A stretch of DNA of 59,298 nucleotides from an uncultured Rhodospirillales bacterium (GCA_902761715.1 CACWLK010000009.1:1-59298), one strand, 5' to 3'. Counted from the first letter of the stretch, positions 1 through 7,853 are shown. Notes: generated by a model from the sequence alone, not told the origin. A program made the numbers and translations.

Positions 1-20
1 AGGATCAAACTCTCAAATTA
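1..20 (-). rRNA. rrs: 16S ribosomal RNA, extreme 5' end (partial)
   Basis: On the minus strand the first 13 bases of the window read AGAGTTTGATCCT, the universal start of bacterial 16S rRNA (E. coli position 8 onward). By comparison with E. coli the mature 5' end would fall near position 20. The rest of the gene lies off the left edge. The call rests on about 20 bases, but the motif is highly specific and a strong promoter sits where an rRNA promoter is expected. Confidence 0.9.
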
Positions 21-199
21 ATTCAATCCTGTCTGTCATTACTTTACTCTAAAGAATTTCCTTAGGTTCCTTAATATACAGACTTTATATATCTATTATT
101 AGAAATATACCGTCCGCATATCCTCTAGTCTTATTTACTATTATCTTATAACCACTCAAGCTTTGCTTGAATAAACCGTCGTTTGCGCGACTGAAGGGG
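21..199 (-). other. 16S rRNA leader (transcribed spacer)
   Basis: This is the AT-rich leader between the rRNA promoter and the 16S 5' end, about 175 nt. It contains a small hairpin with arms TCAAGC and GCTTGA at 156-170. I could not identify a convincing boxA antitermination motif, and no protein is likely to be encoded here. Confidence 0.6.
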
Positions 200-228
200 G
201 TTATATGCCACCCGACCGCCGATGTCAA
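200..228 (-). promoter_or_regulatory. rRNA operon promoter
   Basis: On the minus strand there is a perfect -35 TTGACA (228-223), a 17-nt GC-rich spacer, and a -10 TATAAC (205-200). The sequence upstream (229-300) is strongly A/T-rich, as expected for an UP element. The C-rich start region lies about 175 nt before the 16S 5' end. Geometry and position both fit the main ribosomal RNA promoter. Confidence 0.8.
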
Positions 229-373
229 CAACTTTTTTCAAAAAAATTCAAAATATTTTAATACAAGTGTCAAACGACTGAAAAACATACATTTTTATTT
301 GTGCATTCTTAAAATTATTTATCCACAATACCCTGTTTTTTCGATTCGTTCAAGATAGATTTTATTCCATATA

Positions 374-408
374 AAAAGGTTCAGCTGCAAGATACAGATG
401 AACCTTTG
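374..408 (-). terminator. Intrinsic terminator of the His-rich secreted protein gene
   Basis: An inverted repeat with arms aaaggttca (375-383) and tgaaccttt (399-407) lies about 30 nt past the stop codon of the leftward gene at 437-817. The U-rich tail is short, so this is a moderate call. It also separates that gene from the rRNA promoter region. Confidence 0.55.
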
Positions 409-436
409 ATTATAACCATACTATATATAATATGTA

Positions 437-817
437 TTATCCTCTTTTATGTCCGCCTTTCCCCGGTTTTGCCGGACCATGTTTGGCATGATGACCACCG
501 CCGATTCCTTTTCCATGATGTCCGGGGTTGTGGCGTGGAGCAAAATATTTAGGAGCTTTGTGGTGGTGATGATGAATACTGTCAAACACGATTCCGCCAA
601 TTATTGCTGTGCTCAATCCGGCCACAAAACTCAAACCCGGATTATAACTTTCGTAATAATAGCTTGTCTGCACCGGAGTATATGTCGGCGTATAATAGAT
701 TGGTTCCGATCTGACAATTTGTTGGGTTGTACCGGAGCCGTTAACCACGACGACTGTTTCGGCCATAGCATTACTTGACAATAACAACATAGCTAACAAG
801 CAAAATACTTTTTTCAT
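437..817 (-). CDS. Secreted His/Gly-rich hypothetical protein
   Basis: A 126-residue protein with a clear Sec signal peptide (MKKVFCLLAMLLLSSNAMA). A short hydrophobic, Gly-rich stretch lies around residues 60-80. The C-terminal 45 residues are very rich in His, Gly, Lys and Pro, including a run of five His. After export it would sit in the periplasm or envelope. The His clusters suggest metal binding, but that is inference. The start has a good Shine-Dalgarno (AAGGAG read leftward just upstream). It is monocistronic, ends at a hairpin, and I recognise no family. Confidence 0.75.
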   Translation of the reverse strand: MKKVFCLLAMLLLSSNAMAETVVVVNGSGTTQQIVRSEPIYYTPTYTPVQTSYYYESYNPGLSFVAGLSTAIIGGIVFDSIHHHHHKAPKYFAPRHNPGHHGKGIGGGHHAKHGPAKPGKGGHKRG

Positions 818-930
818 TTCAAAACTCCTTTAATTAAGGTCAAAATTTTTCATTCACACCCTCTATAACGTCGCGACATTTTAAAAGGTTTATTTTTTTT
901 GAAAAAAATTTTTCAAAACTCAAATTTTGC

Positions 931-958
931 TTGAAAATACAGATTAGTTTTGTATGAT
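931..958 (+). promoter_or_regulatory. Probable infC promoter
   Basis: A -35 TTGAAA (931-936), a 16-nt spacer and a -10 TATGAT (953-958) precede infC. Transcription would start near 965, giving a leader of only 15-25 nt before the infC start region. Confidence 0.5.
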
Positions 959-978
959 TAGCGATAGTAAAAATATTT

Positions 979-1530
979 ATGGAGGCTACAATAATAAAAG
1001 AGAATACCAATGCGCCAGTACGAGAAGGTGACGGACCACGCATTAACCAAGAGATCAGAGTAAAAGAAATTCGTTTAATTGATGAAAATGGAGAAAACAA
1101 GGGAGTTGTTAATATTAAAGAAGCACTCCTGCTGGCCGATGAAGCCGGACTTGATTTGATTGAAATTTCTCCGCAGGCTGTTCCCCCTGTTTGCAAAATT
1201 ATGGATTATGGTAAATATAAATATGAGCAACAGAAACGTAAGAACGAAGCCAAGAAAAATCAAAAGGTAGTCAACATAAAAGAACTCAAACTGCGCCCGA
1301 TGATTGATGTTCATGATTATGAAGTCAAAGTCAAACAGGCCAAAAAATTCTTGTCCCAAGGCGACAAGGTAAAATTCACCATTCGTTTTAAAGGGCGTGA
1401 AATGAGTGCCAACGACATGGGACGCAAAGTCCTTGATAATTTGGTTGAAGATTTGGAAAACGTTTGCAAGGTCGAGGCCGAGCCCAAAGTTGAAGGTCGC
1501 CAAATGATGATGATTGTCGCACCATTATAA
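979..1530 (+). CDS. infC: Translation initiation factor IF-3
   Basis: IF-3 binds the 30S subunit, prevents premature 50S joining and proofreads the start codon and initiator tRNA. The 183-residue product has the N-terminal domain (INQEIRVKEIRLID, residues about 22-90), the Lys-rich helical linker (YEQQKRKNEAKKNQK) and the C-terminal domain (ELKLRPMIDVHDYEVKV to the end). The length is normal. The gene stands alone: rpmI and rplT, often downstream of infC, are missing. The ATG at 979 has no Shine-Dalgarno in front of it, while a perfect GGAGG lies just inside it, so translation may really begin at an in-frame ATA at 991 or 994. The ATG is kept here only as the conventional choice. Confidence 0.95.
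   Translation: MEATIIKENTNAPVREGDGPRINQEIRVKEIRLIDENGENKGVVNIKEALLLADEAGLDLIEISPQAVPPVCKIMDYGKYKYEQQKRKNEAKKNQKVVNIKELKLRPMIDVHDYEVKVKQAKKFLSQGDKVKFTIRFKGREMSANDMGRKVLDNLVEDLENVCKVEAEPKVEGRQMMMIVAPL
981..985 (+). promoter_or_regulatory. Shine-Dalgarno that points to a non-AUG infC start
   Basis: GGAGG begins on the last base of the ATG at 979 and so cannot serve it. It lies 5 nt before an in-frame ATA (991) and 8 nt before a second ATA (994). IF-3 genes in many bacteria use AUU, AUC or AUA starts for autoregulation, because IF-3 discriminates against them. Confidence 0.55.
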
Positions 1531-1551
1531 ATCCGACTTTATATTATATAT

Positions 1552-1581
1552 AAAAAAGGCAGTGTAATAGCTGCCTTTTTT
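1552..1581. terminator. Bidirectional intrinsic terminator
   Basis: A6-GGCAG, an 8-nt loop and CTGCC-T6 form a hairpin between the end of infC and the end of the convergent small membrane protein gene. It carries an A-tract on one side and a T-tract on the other, so it can serve both genes. Confidence 0.85.
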
Positions 1582-1582
1582 A

Positions 1583-1900
1583 CTAATGTTTTTTTACTTT
1601 TTTACTAGATGCCAAAATATCATGGTTAAGAGCCCAAATTAATGCCACCAGCCAACCAACGCGTGTCCATCCAGTAAGCAGATTTAACCAGAAAATCCTT
1701 AACATTTTTTTGTGCTCTCTACACAAAGCTATAATATATGGAGTAAAATACCAAACAGCAATAATTAAGCCCCCAAAAATAAAACCTAAACCGTCAATAA
1801 AATCCATACCACTAATCATTGCAATCAGCGCACAAAGAACTGACAATATTACAAAAAATAGCATCGTCCATTCCCTAGCACTATACTTTTTCTCCGCCAT
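1583..1900 (-). CDS. Superinfection-immunity-family small membrane protein
   Basis: A 105-residue inner-membrane protein with three hydrophobic segments (about residues 14-32, 38-58 and 78-92). The motif around residues 50-92, a hydrophobic stretch then a short polar loop (CREHKK) then IFWLNLLTGWTRVGW and a Trp-containing last segment, matches my memory of PF14373, the family named for phage T4 Imm, which blocks DNA injection by a second phage. Bacterial members are widespread and mostly uncharacterised. It is monocistronic with a good Shine-Dalgarno, and lies beside the effector island. Family assignment is fairly confident, function is not. Confidence 0.7.
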   Translation of the reverse strand: MAEKKYSAREWTMLFFVILSVLCALIAMISGMDFIDGLGFIFGGLIIAVWYFTPYIIALCREHKKMLRIFWLNLLTGWTRVGWLVALIWALNHDILASSKKVKKH

Positions 1901-1945
1901 CCCTTATTCCTTTCTTAAGTGTTTTAAAAATTAAATAGAGCTGCA

Positions 1946-1970
1946 ACAAAAAAGTCGCCGATAAGGCGAC
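1946..1970 (-). terminator. Intrinsic terminator ending the candidate RNA
   Basis: On the minus strand GTCGCC, loop TTATC, GGCGAC is followed by TTTTTT. This GC-rich stem is a textbook intrinsic terminator. It closes the structured non-coding stretch to its right. Confidence 0.8.
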
Positions 1971-2135
1971 TGGAAGTTGGTAACTACACAAAGATAGTGC
2001 GACATATTGACTGGAAAAGCTTATTTTGCCGCCTTCCAGTCCTAAAAGACTTTCCGGCGTGCAAAAGTTTCGTCTTTACACAGACGCTTTGTGAGAGGTT
2101 ACCACACCCCAGACAGGAACACCCTATCCAAAGTA
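1948..2135 (-). ncRNA. Candidate free-standing structured RNA
   Basis: No credible protein is encoded here, but the minus strand folds well. GGTAAC and CACAAAG near the 5' side pair with CTTTGTG and GTTACC near the 3' side, giving about 13 closing base pairs. Inside lie a hairpin CGTCT/AGACG and a hairpin AGTC/GACT, plus competing GACTGGAA/TTCCAGTC pairs. The element ends in an intrinsic terminator and begins just after the double terminator of the previous operon. A possible weak promoter is TTTACA with TATAGA 15 nt on. It matches no RNA family I know: it lacks the SRP apical motif and the tmRNA or RNase P cores. Boundaries are approximate. Confidence 0.5.
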
Positions 2136-2166
2136 ACTCTATAAACAAAAACGCCAAATGTAAAGC

Positions 2167-2269
2167 AAAAAAAGGCTGTCATCTGACAGCCCCGCTAAAC
2201 TCAAACATAATGAAATACAAAAAAGTCCTGCCGACACCTCGACAGGACTTCACCTACTTGTTCCATTAT
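2167..2269. repeat. Direct repeat copy 1 (tandem-terminator element)
   Basis: About 103 bp, nearly identical to 5229-5332 with only a few substitutions. It contains two hairpins: GGCTGTC/GACAGCC (2174-2191) and AAGTCCTG/CAGGACTT (2223-2250). Each is preceded on the plus strand by an A-run, so both are terminators for leftward transcription. This copy lies exactly at the end of the leftward gene at 2266-2637. Together the copies bracket the whole effector island. Confidence 0.85.
2172..2250 (-). terminator. Double intrinsic terminator at the end of the effector island
   Basis: Reading leftward, transcripts meet AAGTCCTG/CAGGACTT followed by T6, then GGCTGTC/GACAGCC followed by T7. Two strong intrinsic terminators in series close the leftward operon after the membrane protein gene. 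Confidence 0.8.
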
Positions 2270-2637
2270 ATCATTTCCAAAAAAACAGCCAAAAACCACA
2301 ACGAAGATAAAAAGATTAACTTTGCTAACGCCGGATGATTTTTCATATTACTAGTTCCTATAAAAAACGTTAACAAAAATATAATCATCGTCAACTTCGT
2401 TATTTCTAAATACGATTGTGTATCGTAATTATACCAGACCTTATTTTTCCATATACTATATTGTTTAGGTGATGGTGATAAATAAAACATCAATAAAACT
2501 GCATAAAATAACATATACGGAAATATATACCATTTAAACTTCCACAAAAGTCTGAATGTTTCTACAACATTCTGTTTTAACAATCGCATAATTTGTTCCA
2601 ATTTTTCTTGCAAAATATTATCCCTCCAAAACTGCAT
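2266..2637 (-). CDS. Small membrane protein, candidate immunity partner
   Basis: An unrecognised product of up to 123 residues with three hydrophobic segments (about residues 37-53, 82-96 and 107-122) and a polar, Tyr-rich loop between the first two. It follows the transpeptidase-like effector gene by 64 nt on the same strand and is the last gene before the double terminator. That is the position expected of an immunity gene. A GGAGG lies inside the first codons, 9 nt before an in-frame TTG at 2613, so the true start may be that TTG. Function is inferred from position only. Confidence 0.6.
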   Translation of the reverse strand: MQFWRDNILQEKLEQIMRLLKQNVVETFRLLWKFKWYIFPYMLFYAVLLMFYLSPSPKQYSIWKNKVWYNYDTQSYLEITKLTMIIFLLTFFIGTSNMKNHPALAKLIFLSSLWFLAVFLEMI

Positions 2638-2701
2638 CTATTCAACTTTTAGAACAACGCGCAAGAAAAGGCAAGGAAATACTCCTTGCCTTGCTCAAAA
2701 A

Positions 2702-3025
2702 CTACCAGTTTTTGGGATATTTTACATATAGTGGCACAGAATCTTGACAATCATCAAGATAATTACTTAATCTCGCTGTTTGCCACGGAATATCAATACA
2801 TCCGGCAGAACCTTTATTCCATCCGCCATGAATAGAAAATCCACTACGACCATAGGTATTAGTATTTTTATCCGGTTGCAACCATACTCGTCTGATTCCC
2901 CATGCAACAGGATTTCCGCTCCAATTACTTTTTTGATTAGAAACAATTCTTAACTTTTCACCCAACTTAAGAGCAATATTTCCAAGGGTTAAACACGGAG
3001 ATTTGTATTCTTGATAAAAATTCAT
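2702..3025 (-). CDS. Short effector with L,D-transpeptidase-like (DUF2778/Tlde1-like) module
   Basis: A 107-residue product. Residues 1-10 (MNFYQEYKSP) are identical to the start of the GH108 effector at 4344-5213. After this the sequence switches to a module with GRSGFSIHGG then GSAGCIDI (His66 and Cys76), the catalytic signature of L,D-transpeptidase-like peptidoglycan enzymes such as Tlde1-type T6SS effectors. The domain looks shortened at its N-terminal side, so activity is uncertain. I chose the start at MNFYQ because the upstream codons encode AAGGAAAAGAG, an ideal Shine-Dalgarno. A terminator hairpin sits directly before it and a small membrane gene follows. Confidence 0.65.
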   Translation of the reverse strand: MNFYQEYKSPCLTLGNIALKLGEKLRIVSNQKSNWSGNPVAWGIRRVWLQPDKNTNTYGRSGFSIHGGWNKGSAGCIDIPWQTARLSNYLDDCQDSVPLYVKYPKNW

Positions 3026-3040
3026 CTCTTTTCCTTTCAT

Positions 3041-3069
3041 AAAAAAAGGAGCTGTTTAATAACAGCTCC
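3041..3069 (-). terminator. Intrinsic terminator directly before an effector ribosome-binding site
   Basis: On the minus strand GGAGCTGTT, a 4-nt loop and AACAGCTCC are followed by T7, which runs straight into the Shine-Dalgarno of the transpeptidase-like effector. The gap between the U-tract and the start codon is too small for a promoter, so that gene needs read-through or a promoter inside the upstream gene. Confidence 0.75.
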
Positions 3070-3096
3070 AAAATTAACATTACATAACAACAAAAA

Positions 3097-3336
3097 TTAA
3101 GAAAAAGGTTCCCCTTTTTCTTTTTTTCTCCTATTTTCCTCCGTTATTGGCACGCAACCAATATTGTCATCCCATGTCAGACAATCATTCCGACACTTCT
3201 TTTGTATTGGATCATAAATTTCACCACTATCAAGACAAGTTACCTTCATATCCAGCTCAAAAAAACAGTATATACTCACTAACAAGATAACAAAGCAAAA
3301 CAGGATATATTTTACAATTTTTCTAATATTTTTCAT
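3097..3336 (-). CDS. Membrane-anchored Cys-rich small protein, candidate immunity partner
   Basis: 79 residues: a basic start, one hydrophobic anchor (about residues 9-28), then an outward-facing segment with four Cys (VTCLDSG, KKCRNDC, IGCVP) that could form two disulfides, and a charged tail. Its start overlaps the end of the broken effector at 3323 by 14 nt, implying translational coupling. A short disulfide-bonded periplasmic protein coupled to an effector fits an immunity protein. No family is recognised, so this role is inference. Confidence 0.6.
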   Translation of the reverse strand: MKNIRKIVKYILFCFVILLVSIYCFFELDMKVTCLDSGEIYDPIQKKCRNDCLTWDDNIGCVPITEENRRKKEKGEPFS

Positions 3337-3840
3337 TTATACCTTTTACTCTTTTATAGCTACATGCACCAACAGAACTAGTATATCGTGGATCATCTAC
3401 CAAAGCACGCCCATAACTATTAATATCTTTGTCATGCCAATAATCCGCTAACGCATCAGGAAACTGTATTCCCTTATAATATCTATTTTTAAAATAATCA
3501 AATACTTCTTTTTCATCTCCCATAATTTTTGCTGTTAATTTTCCCCAGTTTCCTCTTTTTGCTGCCTCATAATTAGCTTTACAATGAAAATAATCATCTG
3601 CTCCTACTGTATTATCTCGTTTCATATCAAAATAATTTCGTGTCATATCTTGAACTGCTCCAACAATTTGTTGCAAAGGAGAATATTTAATTTTTGATTG
3701 TTGATTTTGCACCGGTGTCATATTCATTGCCGGATGATTTTGCACATTCTGCCCGATATTTCTAATTCCGAAACCATATCATTCTCTCCAATCCCCTGTC
3801 GTTGCAAATCAGTTGCCAATCGACGTTCTTTCGTGTTTAA
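3323..3840 (-). pseudogene. 5'-truncated, frameshifted effector with a toxin-like C-terminal module
   Basis: The 3' part encodes an intact reading frame from NHPAMNMTPVQNQQS onward, a linker identical to residues 71-84 of the GH108 effector. It continues into a different C-terminal module (DDYFHCKANYEAAKRG ... DINSYGR ... GACSYKRVKG). From memory this resembles a conserved module at the C-terminus of some Rhs or secreted proteins. Upstream, homology to the GH108 gene continues to NTKERRLA but in a shifted frame, and stops abruptly near 3837, so MNFYQEYKSP and its ribosome-binding site are missing. The only long frame would begin at a GTG that is a Val in the intact copy. It is either a pseudogene or a silent orphan cassette. 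Confidence 0.65.
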
Positions 3841-3843
3841 AGT

Positions 3844-3872
3844 TTGACAACACACTCTAAAATGAATAATAT
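3844..3872 (+). promoter_or_regulatory. Near-consensus promoter of the secreted Cys-rich protein
   Basis: TTGACA (3844-3849), a 17-nt spacer and TAATAT (3867-3872) lie 25 nt before the start at 3898. The -35 begins just 4 nt beyond the point where effector homology ends on the other strand. This is one of the best promoters in the window. Confidence 0.7.
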
Positions 3873-3897
3873 ACTACCTATGTGATGGAGATAGCCT

Positions 3898-4347
3898 ATG
3901 AAATATTTTCTAATACTCTCATTCTTCTGCATAATTGTTTGTTCTAACGCTTTTTGCACAGAAACCACAATTGATACACTCGAAAGAGATTTTATTAATT
4001 GCTCTAATGCATTTAAAAAAATGGAACAAAAATGTCCTGAATCGTGGAGCATGAAATGTTACGACCACCTCATGTCTGCTCATAAGACCACTCAACAATG
4101 CTTTCGCAAAACTGCCATAGAATTATTTGAGAAATTTTACGGATTATCAAATAGTGAAGCCCAAAAAAAAATTGATGATTTTAATAAATTTATATATGAC
4201 CAATACCTTTTTATATTTTCTGAAACAGATTTTTGCAAAAAAAACAATTGTGGTATATCCTTATACTTATATAGCGAATATACCACAACTGAGCAATTAC
4301 AATATTATGTAAATAAAATAATTAGATCTATATCTGCTAGAAACTAA
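3898..4347 (+). CDS. Secreted six-Cys protein, candidate immunity to the GH108 effector
   Basis: 149 residues with a Sec signal peptide (about residues 1-20, ending SNAFCTE). The mature part carries six Cys (INC, EQKC, MKC, QQC, DFC, NNC) and is mainly helical and polar. It would fold in the periplasm with disulfides. It is convergent with the GH108 effector and overlaps its last codons by 4 nt, yet has its own near-consensus promoter. Constant expression of a periplasmic antidote against a cell-wall hydrolase would explain that layout. The size and Cys pattern recall lysozyme-inhibitor-like proteins, but I recognise no specific family. Confidence 0.6.
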   Translation: MKYFLILSFFCIIVCSNAFCTETTIDTLERDFINCSNAFKKMEQKCPESWSMKCYDHLMSAHKTTQQCFRKTAIELFEKFYGLSNSEAQKKIDDFNKFIYDQYLFIFSETDFCKKNNCGISLYLYSEYTTTEQLQYYVNKIIRSISARN

Positions 4348-5213
4348 TATTCTCCATATCTTTTTCTATGCCCCTTTTCAAATATTATTTGTGATGGATT
4401 TCTTCTCTGATATTGATCTTCTACCTTATTTACATTGTTTATAAAATCTGTTCTTATATTCTTATAATTTGTATTTTTAGAAGCCGCTAAAGTATCTGAA
4501 CCAATTATACCGTCAGCCTTTACCCCCAGGGCTTTTTGCAAATTCATAATTGCTGTTGACTGTCCCTGCACAACTCCATTATCAAAAACAATATTAGCAA
4601 AATCATCAGGAAGTTGATTTATTTTTGGCTTTAACCAATAATCTCTATAATATATCGCATCGGCTCTTTCTTTTGTCATATTTTTAATGTCCTCACTTGG
4701 ATAAACTCGAGAGCTTATACCATAATTAGTAGCACCTCCCCTATCATTTGGGTGATTAACATAACCACCCTCGTTTTTTCTTGTCCTCATCATTGCTTTT
4801 TGAAAACGAGTATCATTTAGCATTTGATTAATAAATTCATGACTGAACCCTTCTCCATAACGGGCATAATTAACTGGCTGAAAATTTTGTACACCACCTT
4901 CGACCAAACGCATACCATTTTGTTGTAACATAACATTGGTTTCCGCTTGTTGACTTGGTGCTGATTGTTGATTTTGCACCGGTGTCATATTCATTGCCGG
5001 ATGATTTTGCACATTCTGCCCGATATTTCTAATTCCGAAACCATAATTATTTTCGCTGTTATTTGCCAATCGACGTTCTTTCGTGTTTCTTGCTGTTTGA
5101 TACTCCAGCTCATCTCGAGTATCAAAACCTCTATGGTCAACACCATAACTATCTATCCCGTTTGTACCTGTCTGGTACCCAAACGGAGACTTGTATTCTT
5201 GATAAAAATTCAT
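4344..5213 (-). CDS. Modular effector with GH108 muramidase and peptidoglycan-binding domain
   Basis: 289 residues. A disordered N-terminus starts MNFYQEYKSP and includes a Gln/Asn/Pro-rich linker (NHPAMNMTPVQNQQS, about 71-84). A GH108 glycosidase domain follows, with catalytic Glu148 in KNEGGYVNHPNDRGGATNYG (about 146-165), then a C-terminal PG_binding_3-type domain (VFDNGVVQG, LGVKADGIIG). GH108 enzymes cut the glycan of peptidoglycan and usually act as phage endolysins or secretion-system effectors. There is no signal peptide and no holin nearby, and the N-terminal pieces recur on other toxic modules. That argues for a delivered effector rather than a prophage remnant. The start was set by the AAGGAAAAGAG ribosome-binding site. 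Confidence 0.75.
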   Translation of the reverse strand: MNFYQEYKSPFGYQTGTNGIDSYGVDHRGFDTRDELEYQTARNTKERRLANNSENNYGFGIRNIGQNVQNHPAMNMTPVQNQQSAPSQQAETNVMLQQNGMRLVEGGVQNFQPVNYARYGEGFSHEFINQMLNDTRFQKAMMRTRKNEGGYVNHPNDRGGATNYGISSRVYPSEDIKNMTKERADAIYYRDYWLKPKINQLPDDFANIVFDNGVVQGQSTAIMNLQKALGVKADGIIGSDTLAASKNTNYKNIRTDFINNVNKVEDQYQRRNPSQIIFEKGHRKRYGEY

Positions 5214-5228
5214 CTCTTTTCCTTTCAT

Positions 5229-5332
5229 AAAAAAAGGCTGTCATCTGACAGCCCCTGTTAAACTCAAACATAATGAAATACAAAAAAGTCCTGCCGACAC
5301 ATCGACAGGACTTCACCCACTTGTTCCATTAT
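5229..5332. repeat. Direct repeat copy 2 (tandem-terminator element)
   Basis: A near-identical copy of 2167-2269. Here the two leftward terminators (5236-5253 and 5286-5313) are not behind a gene. They stand between a putative leftward promoter and the start of the GH108 effector. Either they are the relic end of a lost upstream cassette, or they act as an attenuator in the effector's leader. Confidence 0.85.
5234..5313 (-). terminator. Double intrinsic terminator in the GH108 effector leader
   Basis: The hairpins AAGTCCTG/CAGGACTT plus T6 and GGCTGTC/GACAGCC plus T7 are in series and read leftward. The U-tract of the second abuts the effector's Shine-Dalgarno. A transcript from the promoter at 5341-5369 would have to pass both. 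Confidence 0.7.
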
Positions 5333-5340
5333 GAAAATTT

Positions 5341-5369
5341 TATATATCACAAAATGACACGAATTACAA
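5341..5369 (-). promoter_or_regulatory. Putative promoter of the effector island
   Basis: On the minus strand TTGTAA (5369-5364), a 17-nt spacer and TATATA (5346-5341) would start transcription near 5334, just at the right edge of repeat copy 2. The elements are imperfect and the region is AT-rich, so this is tentative. Confidence 0.4.
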
Positions 5370-5451
5370 CAATTTTACAACTATTTGTGGATAAAATCCG
5401 GTTTTACAAGCTCTTATGCTTCTCAATTGTGCAAAACAAAAGTTCAAATAG

Positions 5452-7584
<2,133 letters not shown>

Positions 7585-7589
7585 ATCAA

Positions 7590-7853
7590 TCACATAATCA
7601 TAAAAGTCTTGGCAAAAACCGACAACCACTCCTCTATTCCGTCATTAATCATTCGCCGAAATTGTTTGATTAAATTGTCATCATCACTTCCCAAAAAATC
7701 ACCTAAGTCCTCATCGCTCAAGCCATCGACATAGTCCGCAAACGCAAATACTAAATTTGTATTATACGAATATTCACCCTCATTTTTAAATTTGTTCTGC
7801 TCAAAGAAAAACCATAATTCATCGGCCTTTTCTTTCATTTTTTCATATGTCAT
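7590..7853 (-). CDS. Small acidic hypothetical protein
   Basis: 87 residues, no signal peptide or membrane segment, predicted mostly helical and strongly acidic in the middle (DGLSDEDLGDFLGSDDDN). It is convergent with ligA, ending 5 nt from it. The start is ATG with weak upstream purines. Nothing in the sequence suggests a function. The reading frame is well used and there is no competing gene on the other strand, which supports it being real. Confidence 0.55.
   Translation of the reverse strand: MTYEKMKEKADELWFFFEQNKFKNEGEYSYNTNLVFAFADYVDGLSDEDLGDFLGSDDDNLIKQFRRMINDGIEEWLSVFAKTFMIM

Noticed and set aside
246-274. A second rRNA promoter with TTGACA at 274-269
   Set aside because: The sequence 16-18 nt downstream on the minus strand (TTGAAT region) is a poor -10.
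167-358. Rightward 63-codon frame in the rRNA leader
   Set aside because: It runs opposite to the ribosomal promoter and leader, starts with a non-ATG codon and has no ribosome-binding site.
840-1503. Leftward open frames opposite infC
   Set aside because: They mirror the conserved infC frame, have atypical composition and no ribosome-binding sites.
1997-2010. GTGCGAC on the plus strand, which resembles a group II intron 5' end
   Set aside because: No domain V, no intron-encoded reverse transcriptase and no matching 3' end follow. The hairpins fit better on the minus strand.
1997-2338. A 113-codon rightward open frame across the candidate RNA and repeat copy 1
   Set aside because: It begins at a GTG without a ribosome-binding site, crosses three terminator hairpins and half of a repeat, and has no protein-like composition.
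2167-5332. Prophage remnant explanation of the GH108 gene
   Set aside because: No holin, spanin, structural, packaging or integrase genes are near, and the N-terminal pieces are shared with other enzymatic modules. It cannot be fully excluded.
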